NCBI RefSeq assembly: GCF_000687145.1
Contig: NZ_JMFG01000020.1
Coordinates: 90,001-146,712 of the forward strand
Direction: 5' to 3'
Origin: Thermoanaerobaculum aquaticum
GTDB taxonomy: Bacteria; Acidobacteriota; Thermoanaerobaculia; Thermoanaerobaculales; Thermoanaerobaculaceae
Length of the DNA: 56,712 nucleotides
The translations under genes and the position numbers were made by a program. Shown here in pieces: positions 50,411 through 56,712 of the stretch; the first letter of the stretch is position 1; each line of letters opens with the position of its first letter. Below the pieces are notes generated by a model that saw only the letters and a program-made list of their open reading frames with translations, searched no databases and had not been told where the DNA came from.

Positions 50411-52860
50411 CCCTTCACCACAAAGGAAACCAGCTTGTCGGGAACGTGAACGACCTTGACGATTTCCTTACCTTCCAGCCAGCGGCCGGCGGCCCTTGCT
50501 GCCAGCTCCCGGGCCCGTTCGGCATCCAGTCCGGGATCCGCCTCCACCGTGGCCCGCAGCTTGCCGTTGACCTGAACGGCCAGCGTGACCTTTTGCTTGG
50601 CCAGCAAAGCCTCATCGAAGCTCGGCCAACCGGCGCGCAAAAGCGAGCTGTCGTGACCCAAAAGACGCCAGAGCTCCTCGGTGATGTGCGGGGCAATGGG
50701 GTGCAAGAGCTTCAGGAGCGTTTCGTATGCGTGGCGCATGGCCGCGGCACCCACCAGCCCACGGGCCTCCTGAATGGCGTTGGCCAGCTCCATCATGGCA
50801 GCAATGGCGGTGTTGGGGTGGAAGCGCTGCAGGTCTTCGGTGACCTTTTTGACGGTGCGATGGACGGCCACCGCCAGTCTTTCTGCTGCCGCCGCATCCC
50901 GGTCCGCCTCCCCCGCTTCAAAAACCGCATCCTGAAGCGCCCAAACCCGCTGCAAAAACCGGTGGGCGCCGGCCACCCCCTCATCGGTCCACTCCGCTTC
51001 CTTTTCGGGAGGACCCATGAACAGCGTGTAAACCCTTTCGGTGTCGGCGCCGTAGCGGGCGATGAGCTCGTCGGGGGCCACCACGTTGCCCTTGGACTTG
51101 GACATCTTTTCCAGCTTCCCGGAAATGCTGGACTTGGCCACGATCATGCCCTGGTTGAAAAGCAGCGCAAAGGGCTCGTCGTTGGGCACCAGGCCGAAAT
51201 CGTAAAGGACTTTGTAAATGAACCGCGAGTACATGAGGTGCAGGATGGCGTGCTCGATACCGCCGATGTAAATGTCCACCGGCATCCAACGCCTGGCCCG
51301 CTCCACGTCGAACATGCGGTCGTGCACGTGGGGGTTGATGAAGCGCAGGTAGTACCAGGAGGAGTCCACAAAGGTGTCCATGGTGTCGGTTTCCCGCCGG
51401 GCTTTTTTGCCGCAGCGAGGGCAGGTGGTTTGGGTGAAGCTGGGGCTCTTCTCCAAGGGGTTGCCCTCGATGCCCCCAAAGGCAATATCGGTGGGCAAAA
51501 GCACCGGCAAGTCCGCTTCCGGCACCGGCACGATGCCGCAGTCCCCACAGTAAATGGCGGGAATGGGCGTGCCCCAATAGCGCTGGCGGGAGATCAGCCA
51601 GTCCCGCAGCCGGTACCGCACCTTCTTTTCCCCAAAGCCGTTGGCCTCGGCAAAGGAAGCCATGGCTTCCTGAGCTTGCTGCCAATCCATACCGGAAAAC
51701 TGGCCGGAGTTCACCAGCTTTCCGGGGCCGGTGTAGGCGTCGGAAAGCTCGGCGTTCTCGTCCATGCCCGGGCCCAAAACCACCACGCGGACGGGAAGCC
51801 CGTACTTGCGGGCGAAGGCAAAATCCCGCTCGTCGTGGGCGGGCACCGACATGATGGCGCCGGTGCCGTAGTCCATGAGCACGAAGTTGGCCACCCAAAT
51901 GGGCAGTTTTTGCCCGTTGAAGGGGTTTTCGGCATAAAGGCCGGTGAAACGCCCCTCCTTTTCGCCCCCTTCCGCTTCCCGTTGCAGCCGGGTTTGGTTT
52001 TTGAGGCGCACCACAAAATCCCAGTAATCGGCATCGGGAGCGGTGGCTTTGGCCTTTTCCGCCAGCGGGTGCTCGGGGGCAATGGCCACAAAGGTAGCCC
52101 CAAAGATGGTGTCCACCCGGGTGGTAAAGATCGTGAGTTTTTCCCCAAGCCCATCCACCGTGAACTGGACGTCGCACCCCACCGACCGCCCAATCCAGTT
52201 CCGCTGCATGACCTTGACCTTTTCCGGCCAGTTGGGGAGACGGTCAAGCCCTTCCAGCAAGCGATCGGCGTAGGCGGTGATGCGCAAGAACCACTGCTCC
52301 AGCTCCTTTTGCACCACTTCGGTGCCGCACCGCTCGCAACCCCCACCCACCACCTGCTCGTTGGCCAACACCGTGCGGCAGGAGGGGCACCAGTTCACCG
52401 GCGCAGTGCCGCGGTAAGCCAGGCCCTTTTCCCACATCTTCAAGAACAACCACTGGTTCCAGCGGTAGTACTCGGGCTCGCAGGAAGCAATTTCCTTGTC
52501 CCAATCGTAGAGGATGCCCCAACGGCGGAACTGCCGCTTCATGCGGGCAATGTTGGCAATCGTCCACTCCCGGGGGTGAATGTTGCGCTTGATGGCTGCG
52601 TTTTCTGCGGGCAGGCCAAAGGCGTCCCAGCCCATGGGGTTGAGAACCCGGCGCCCGTTCATGAGAAAGTAGCGGAACAGGCAGTCGCCCAGGATGTAGT
52701 TGCGCCCGTGACCCACGTGCAAATCGCCTGAGGGGTACGGGAACATGTTGAGCATGTAAAGCTCCTTGTCTTGCGCCGTGTCCACGTAAGCGATGCGCTG
52801 CGAATCCCAAAATTCTTGCCACTTGGGCTCGATGGCTTGCGGATCGTAGGGTTCGCGCAT
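50407..52860 (-). CDS. leuS: Leucyl-tRNA synthetase
   Basis: 817 residues, a normal LeuRS length. The ATP-binding motif PYPSGDLHVGHGRN (HIGH type) lies near the N-terminus and LEKMSKSKGNVV (KMSKS) later. Between them are a zinc region with CxxC pairs (WCPSCRT, CERCGTE), the CP1 editing domain (FTTRVDTIFGATF, APEHPL), and a second Cys cluster (YCGDCG, CPRCG). ATG 52860 follows GGAGGGG; a longer frame to 52893 is not needed. A long antisense frame over it is a shadow. Confidence 0.98.
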   Translation of the reverse strand: MREPYDPQAIEPKWQEFWDSQRIAYVDTAQDKELYMLNMFPYPSGDLHVGHGRNYILGDCLFRYFLMNGRRVLNPMGWDAFGLPAENAAIKRNIHPREWTIANIARMKRQFRRWGILYDWDKEIASCEPEYYRWNQWLFLKMWEKGLAYRGTAPVNWCPSCRTVLANEQVVGGGCERCGTEVVQKELEQWFLRITAYADRLLEGLDRLPNWPEKVKVMQRNWIGRSVGCDVQFTVDGLGEKLTIFTTRVDTIFGATFVAIAPEHPLAEKAKATAPDADYWDFVVRLKNQTRLQREAEGGEKEGRFTGLYAENPFNGQKLPIWVANFVLMDYGTGAIMSVPAHDERDFAFARKYGLPVRVVVLGPGMDENAELSDAYTGPGKLVNSGQFSGMDWQQAQEAMASFAEANGFGEKKVRYRLRDWLISRQRYWGTPIPAIYCGDCGIVPVPEADLPVLLPTDIAFGGIEGNPLEKSPSFTQTTCPRCGKKARRETDTMDTFVDSSWYYLRFINPHVHDRMFDVERARRWMPVDIYIGGIEHAILHLMYSRFIYKVLYDFGLVPNDEPFALLFNQGMIVAKSSISGKLEKMSKSKGNVVAPDELIARYGADTERVYTLFMGPPEKEAEWTDEGVAGAHRFLQRVWALQDAVFEAGEADRDAAAAERLAVAVHRTVKKVTEDLQRFHPNTAIAAMMELANAIQEARGLVGAAAMRHAYETLLKLLHPIAPHITEELWRLLGHDSSLLRAGWPSFDEALLAKQKVTLAVQVNGKLRATVEADPGLDAERARELAARAAGRWLEGKEIVKVVHVPDKLVSFVVKG

Positions 52861-52913
52861 GTTTCCCCTCCGGCTGCGCATTATAAGCGCCAAAACACAA
52901 AGCTTTTGGAGGC

Positions 52914-53591
52914 TTAAGGCATCAACCCTTGTTGCCGGAGCGAGACAAACCCCCCGGCGGCCACCACCACGTGGTCCACCACGGCGATGCGCAACACCTT
53001 GCCCGCTTCCACCAGGGTGCGGGTTAAGGCCACGTCGTCGGGGCTGGGACGGGGATCACCGGAGGGGTGGGTGTGCCAGAGGACGACCCCATGGGCGTTG
53101 TCCAGAATGGCGTGATAGAAAACCTCGGAAGGCTCCACGCTGGCACCGTCCCGCACCCCGCGGTGGAGGACGTGTTCGCGGATCAGCCGGTGGCGCACAT
53201 CCAGGCTCAAAAAACCAAAAACCTCCGTGCGCTCCCGCAGGTAAGCCGGGGCCAAAAGGCGAAAAACCGCCTCCGGGGAATCCAAAACCGCCCCCAGTCG
53301 CAGCTCCTCGGCCGCCAACCGGCGGGAAAGCTCCAGGGCCGCCAGGAGGGTTGCCGCTTTGGCCTTCCCCACACCCTTGCGCTTGAGGATGGTTTCCGGT
53401 GAAAGCCGAGAAAGCCCCGGAAGTCCCCCCACTTCGGCCAGCCAATTTTGGGCCAGCTCCAGCACCCCATGTTGTCTGGTTCCCGTGCGCAATAGCACCG
53501 CCAAAAGCTCTGCGGTGGAACAGGCCGCCGGGCCCCAGGCGAGCAGCTTTTCCCGCGGCCTTTCTTCCCGCGAAAGCTCACGCACGCGCAC
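52914..53591 (-). CDS. radC: RadC-family (JAB/JAMM) protein
   Basis: 225 residues: an N-terminal helix-hairpin-helix region (about 40-100, GLSRLSPETILKRKGVGKAKAATLLAALE) and a JAMM domain with the zinc motif WHTHPSGDPRPSPDD. Despite the old name, a repair function is not well supported; some members act on mobile DNA. A GTG start at 53591, overlapping the sirtuin gene by 14 nt, is assumed; a second in-frame GTG lies at 53585. It is co-transcribed with the sirtuin. Confidence 0.9.
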   Translation of the reverse strand: MRVRELSREERPREKLLAWGPAACSTAELLAVLLRTGTRQHGVLELAQNWLAEVGGLPGLSRLSPETILKRKGVGKAKAATLLAALELSRRLAAEELRLGAVLDSPEAVFRLLAPAYLRERTEVFGFLSLDVRHRLIREHVLHRGVRDGASVEPSEVFYHAILDNAHGVVLWHTHPSGDPRPSPDDVALTRTLVEAGKVLRIAVVDHVVVAAGGFVSLRQQGLMP

Positions 53592-54330
53592 CTTGCACCT
53601 CCAAAAGCCTGGCCGTCAAAGCCGGCAAAGCCTCCCCTGCCTTCGCTGGGATCTGCACGGTGGCCAGGTAGGCCAACGCCGAAGGCTCGGGGTTGACCTC
53701 GATGACCGCAGCCCCCCAGGCCGCCGCCACCTCCACCAAACCGGCAGCCGGCCACACCACCCCGGACGTACCCACCACCAGCATGGCGTCGGCTTGGCTG
53801 GAAACCCGCTCGGCTTCGGCCAACACAGCTTCGGGGAGCGGTTCCCCAAACCAAACCACGCCGGGCCGCTCCAGGCCACCGCAAACCCCGCAGCGGGGAG
53901 GAAGCTGAGGCAGCGGCACCTGGTGGTCCTCGCGGGTTCGCCCGCACTTTGCGCAAAAAAGGCGCCAGAGCGAGCCGTGCAGCTCCAAGACCCGGGTGGA
54001 GCCCGCCCGCTGGTGCAGCCCGTCCACGTTTTGGGTCACCACCACCAGCGAGGGGAAAAGCTCCTCCAGCTTGGCGATGGCTTTATGGGCTGGGTTAGGC
54101 TGGGCTTTTTTGGCGTTTTCCCGGCGCATGGCGTAAAAACGCCAAACCAACAGCGGATCCCGGCCAAAGGCCTCAGGTGTGGCGACATCTTCCACCCGAT
54201 GTCCCTCCCACAAGCCCCCGGCCCCGCGGAAGGTGGCCAGGCCGCTTTCCGCCGAAACCCCGGCACCGGTAAAAACCACCACGTTTTTGGCCCGGGAAAG
54301 CAGCAACGCCGCACGCATCACTGGTTCCAT
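53578..54330 (-). CDS. cobB: Sir2-family NAD-dependent protein deacylase (CobB-like)
   Basis: 250 residues. GAGVSAESGLATFRG (NAD site), TQNVDGLHQRAG, catalytic His in ELHGSL, and two Cys pairs for zinc (FCAKCGR, RCGVCGG) are all visible, followed by GTSGVVWPAAGL. It removes acyl groups from lysines using NAD. The sirtuin classification is clear; the preferred acyl group is not. ATG 54330 gives the usual N-terminus; ATG 54318 is possible. The promoter is probably in the gap shared with the crotonase gene. Confidence 0.94.
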   Translation of the reverse strand: MEPVMRAALLLSRAKNVVVFTGAGVSAESGLATFRGAGGLWEGHRVEDVATPEAFGRDPLLVWRFYAMRRENAKKAQPNPAHKAIAKLEELFPSLVVVTQNVDGLHQRAGSTRVLELHGSLWRLFCAKCGRTREDHQVPLPQLPPRCGVCGGLERPGVVWFGEPLPEAVLAEAERVSSQADAMLVVGTSGVVWPAAGLVEVAAAWGAAVIEVNPEPSALAYLATVQIPAKAGEALPALTARLLEVQGARA

Positions 54331-54400
54331 AGCGAAAGTGTACGAAACGAGGTGGCTCCGCCAAAAGCTGCCCACCTGTTTCCTTTCCTGGCTTGCGCCG

Positions 54401-54409
54401 TGCTAGCAT
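54401..54409 (+). promoter_or_regulatory. Extended -10 element TGCTAGCAT
   Basis: Identical to the motif at 16483 and 47582; it lies 27 nt before the crotonase start and ahead of CGGAGGAG. No good -35 is seen. Confidence 0.5.
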
Positions 54410-54436
54410 GGGCGGGCGATGCACGGAGGAGACGCC

Positions 54437-55198
54437 ATGGAAGAGCTCGTACGGGTGGAAACGCACGGAAGCTTGGCCCTGGTGGCGTTGAACCGGCCCG
54501 AAAAGCGCAACGCTCTAAACCCACTCATGCTGCAGCAGCTCCACCAGCACCTTCTCCAGCTGTCCCAGGACCCCACGGTTCACGTGATCATCCTCTACGG
54601 TGAAGGGGCGGGCTTTTGCGCCGGTGCTGACCTTGCGCTTTTAGAACAGGCCCGCAAGGAGAACAACTTTCAGGCCTTTAGCGAAGCCGAAGAGCTGCTG
54701 CAGGAGTGCGTGAAGCTCCTGGCCACCTGCCCCAAGATCACCATGGCGGCCATGCACGGCTTTGTGTTGGGGTCAGGCCTGGACCTGGCCCTGGCCTGCG
54801 ACTTACGGGTAGCCGCAGCAGGCACGCAAATAGCAGCCAACAACGTGCGCCTGGGGTTGGTGCCCGACGGTGGCGCCACCTGGGCGCTCCCCCGTCTCAT
54901 CGGCTTGGGTCCGGCCATGGCCATGCTGCTTTCCGGGGATCCCGTGGAAGCCGAGGGGGCGTACCGCTTAGGGCTCATCCACAAGCGGGTCCACGCCGGG
55001 CGTCACCTAGAGGAAGCGGCGGCCTGGGGTGGCGAGCTAGCCCGCTGCTGCTGGGGAGCCCACGCCGCCATCAAGCGCCTGGCGCGGGTGGATCCCCGTC
55101 TGACGTTGGAAGCGGCCCTCAAGGAAGAGCGGGAAGCGCAAAAGAGGCTCTTTGAGGACGGGCTGCCCTCCCGCTCGGCCGGTCGCACCCCCAGCTAG
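54437..55198 (+). CDS. Enoyl-CoA hydratase/isomerase (crotonase) family protein
   Basis: 253 residues of the crotonase fold: LNRPEKRNALN, the oxyanion-hole motifs GFCAGAD and HGFVLGSGLDLALACDLR, then NNVRLGLVPDGGATWALPRLIG. The hydratase Glu pair is not clearly conserved (the second Glu position reads PDGG), so isomerase or another acyl-CoA reaction is as likely. ATG 54437 follows GGAGGA; the in-frame ATG 54419 does not. Convergent with the permease gene, sharing 4 nt at the stops. Confidence 0.88.
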   Translation: MEELVRVETHGSLALVALNRPEKRNALNPLMLQQLHQHLLQLSQDPTVHVIILYGEGAGFCAGADLALLEQARKENNFQAFSEAEELLQECVKLLATCPKITMAAMHGFVLGSGLDLALACDLRVAAAGTQIAANNVRLGLVPDGGATWALPRLIGLGPAMAMLLSGDPVEAEGAYRLGLIHKRVHAGRHLEEAAAWGGELARCCWGAHAAIKRLARVDPRLTLEAALKEEREAQKRLFEDGLPSRSAGRTPS

Positions 55199-56115
55199 CC
55201 GGGGGAAGCAACCCCGCACACCATCCCCCAAAGGACAAAGGCAGGAAAAGCCAGCGCCGTGGTCACGAGCACCGCAGCGCCCGCCAGCCGGGAGTCCCCA
55301 CCCATCTCCACCGCCACCGGGTACGAGGCCACCGCAGTGGGGGAAGCCAGCAGCAGCACCCCGACCTGAACGTCAAGGCTGGGAAGAGAAAGCGCCCGCA
55401 GCAGGAAAAACCCCGCCCCGGGGAGCAGTACCAGCTTAGAAAGTGAAGCTAGCAGCAGAGGCCCCCGCACGTCCCGCAGCTTTTCCACCTCCAGTTGTGC
55501 CCCCAGGGCCAAAAGTGCTGCCGGCAAAGCAAAATCAGCCACGATCTTCAGCGTGTGGTGGAGCCAGCCCCAGGGCTGCCAGGATAGAGCTGAAAGGAAA
55601 AGCCCCAGGTTGGCACCCAACACCAGCGGGTTGGTTATCACCGCCCAGGCCAGCTTTCCCCACCCCCGGCCCCCGCCGCGGGCCAGCTGCAGCACCACCA
55701 CCGCTAAAAAGTTCATGACCGGGATCAGCACGGCCGAGGTGAGCGCTGCCCGCCGCAAGCCCTCTTCCCCCAGGCTGGCCAGGATCACCGGAAAGGCCAT
55801 GTAGGCCAGGTTGCCGCGAAAGGCCGCCTGGGAAAACACCCCCCGTTGGGGGCGGGGAAGGCCCAAAAGGTAAGCGAGCAAAAAAGCCAGCACCGCCATG
55901 ACCACCACCAAGAGCGTGGTCATCGCTGCCAGCGGCGCGGAAAAGCCGGTAGCCAAGGGAGACGTGCCAATGGTGAGGAGCAAAAGCGCGGGAAGGGCCA
56001 CGTTAGCGGTGAGGCGATTAAGTCCAGCCGCGCTTTCGGCGGTTAAAAGCCCCCAGCGCCGCAAAAGCGCCCCCAGCCCCAAAACCAAAAACGCAGGAAG
56101 CACGTTTGCCAGCAC
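55195..56115 (-). CDS. AEC (auxin efflux carrier)-family permease
   Basis: About 306 residues with about ten hydrophobic segments in two blocks. The family signatures are FRGNLAYMAFPVILASLGEEG in the middle and VLLLASPTAVASYPVAVEMGGD near the end. These transporters export or exchange organic acids and similar anions. The start is uncertain: GTG 56115 or GTG 56103. TATACT (-10-like) lies only a few nt before GTG 56115, so this message may be nearly leaderless. The longer frame to 56268 runs into the divergent gene. Confidence 0.85.
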   Translation of the reverse strand: MLANVLPAFLVLGLGALLRRWGLLTAESAAGLNRLTANVALPALLLLTIGTSPLATGFSAPLAAMTTLLVVVMAVLAFLLAYLLGLPRPQRGVFSQAAFRGNLAYMAFPVILASLGEEGLRRAALTSAVLIPVMNFLAVVVLQLARGGGRGWGKLAWAVITNPLVLGANLGLFLSALSWQPWGWLHHTLKIVADFALPAALLALGAQLEVEKLRDVRGPLLLASLSKLVLLPGAGFFLLRALSLPSLDVQVGVLLLASPTAVASYPVAVEMGGDSRLAGAAVLVTTALAFPAFVLWGMVCGVASPG

Positions 56116-56147
56116 GACGCGAGTATAGCGTTGCCCCGCTGCTGTCG

Positions 56148-56153
56148 TAGACT
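56148..56153 (+). promoter_or_regulatory. -10 element (TAGACT) placed for a leaderless transcript
   Basis: TAGACTTAAGGCTG is followed directly by ATG 56162, leaving 8 nt between -10 box and start codon. The same 12-mer (TAGACTTAAGGC) lies before the gene at 5827. Confidence 0.45.
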
Positions 56154-56161
56154 TAAGGCTG

Positions 56162-56602
56162 ATGCGGGTGCGGGAAGAGGTGCCGCTTTTTTGCGAAGAG
56201 CTGCGGCTTTTGGCTCCCCTGCGGTGGGCGGGGGGGCTTGCGGTCACGGGCCTGCTGGCCACCGGCATCTGGAGCGGCGGCTGGGGTGGCAGTGCCCTGC
56301 AGTGGCTTTCCGGCCTTTGCCTGACCCTGGGCAGCGTGGGGGCGGTGGGGCTTTGGCGGCTTTCCCGTTTCGAAACCGCCGTGGGCCGCTACGGGGTTCG
56401 CGCCGGCTGCTGGGAGCTGACGTTTACCTTTGCCCGCGCCGATGTGCTGGCGGCAGAACGGCAAAAGGCCCGTTCCTGGCGGGCGTTTTTTGCCAAGGAG
56501 GAGGTGCTCCTGAAGCTTTCCGGCCCCGCCGGAGGCCGGCACATCGCCATCCCCTCCCGGGAGCCCCAGGAGCTCATGGAAGCGCTGCAGGAAAACCCTT
56601 AA
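56162..56602 (+). CDS. Small membrane protein, uncharacterised
   Basis: 146 residues. Two transmembrane segments (about 19-37 and 42-65, WAGGLAVTGLLATGIWSG and WLSGLCLTLGSVGAVGLW) are followed by a soluble part of about 80 residues with charged strands (WELTFTFARADVLAAERQ, EEVLLKLSG), somewhat like bacterial PH-like membrane proteins. No family was recognised. The -10 box and the start codon are 8 nt apart, pointing to leaderless expression. Its stop overlaps that of the next gene on the opposite strand. Confidence 0.7.
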   Translation: MRVREEVPLFCEELRLLAPLRWAGGLAVTGLLATGIWSGGWGGSALQWLSGLCLTLGSVGAVGLWRLSRFETAVGRYGVRAGCWELTFTFARADVLAAERQKARSWRAFFAKEEVLLKLSGPAGGRHIAIPSREPQELMEALQENP

Positions 56603-56712
56603 GGTGTGCGGCGTTGCTTTTCCGGAGGCCCCAGGTAGCGCAGCGGCTTGTCGCTCACGGTGAGAACCACCCCTGGATAACCCACAAAGTGGTAGAGATT
56701 GGCGGGCGCCGT
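56599..56712 (-). CDS. C-terminal end of an unidentified protein (cut by window edge)
   Basis: An open frame enters from the right edge and ends at TAA 56601-56599. It gives 37 residues with good codon third positions (NLYHFVGYPGVVLTVSDKPL, then a basic tail). No family is recognised from so little sequence. Convergent with the membrane-protein gene, with overlapping stop codons. Confidence 0.6.
   Translation of the reverse strand, partial: TAPANLYHFVGYPGVVLTVSDKPLRYLGPPEKQRRTP

Noticed and set aside
50308-52731. 807-codon open frame on the plus strand
   Set aside because: It lies entirely opposite leuS, which has all synthetase motifs; the antisense frame is His/Gly/Pro-rich with no recognisable domain, as expected in GC-rich DNA.

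Overview
The window is GC-rich, densely packed bacterial chromosome: the end of an rRNA operon, two tRNA genes and about 36 protein genes. LptE, two TolC-type outer-membrane factors and an outer-membrane barrel point to a Gram-negative (diderm) cell. A homodimeric-type pyruvate:ferredoxin oxidoreductase, a Rex-type operator and an NAD-type malic enzyme suggest anaerobic or fermentative metabolism. The gene mix would fit an Acidobacteriota lineage such as the Thermoanaerobaculum group, but that placement is an inference from memory. No phage, IS element or CRISPR array was seen.

Layout. 1-820: 23S 3' end, 5S and a terminator. 982-7799: two thioredoxin-fold proteins, a PLP decarboxylase, a PTS EIIA-like protein, malic enzyme, an alkyltransferase-like protein, a Xer recombinase and a lytic transglycosylase. 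7876-10653: a compact nuoB-nuoCD-nuoI set. 10751-16370: cold-shock protein, a GC-rich palindromic spacer, tRNA-Glu, then pyruvate:ferredoxin oxidoreductase with a dihydroorotate-dehydrogenase-like partner behind a Rex-like operator. 16537-24584: C69 peptidase, an HExxH protein overlapping a carboxylic-acid-reductase-like multidomain enzyme, and a methyltransferase.

25492-43070 is the most interesting part: a lanthipeptide locus of the NHLP/NHLM type on the minus strand. In transcription order it holds a sigma-54 activator, a HAD-plus-kinase-fold fusion protein, a textbook sigma-54 promoter, a precursor peptide with a double-glycine leader, a class II synthetase LanM with a Cys-Cys-Gly zinc motif, a double GNAT-like protein, two tandem TolC proteins, an HlyD adaptor, a C39-peptidase ABC exporter, and a second NHLM ABC protein with an FHA domain at its N-terminus. 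Next to it (43151-48549) lie a cNMP-binding/FHA protein, a STAS protein, an outer-membrane barrel, a membrane pseudokinase and a coiled-coil FHA protein. Three FHA domains, a pseudokinase and recurring T-V/I-x-L motifs suggest that phosphothreonine signalling is tied to production or export of the peptide. Each part belongs to a recognisable family; the combination is what looks new.

48601-56712 returns to housekeeping: ThiI, tRNA-Arg, LptE, LeuRS, RadC, a sirtuin, a crotonase, an AEC-family permease, a small membrane protein and the cut-off end of one further gene.
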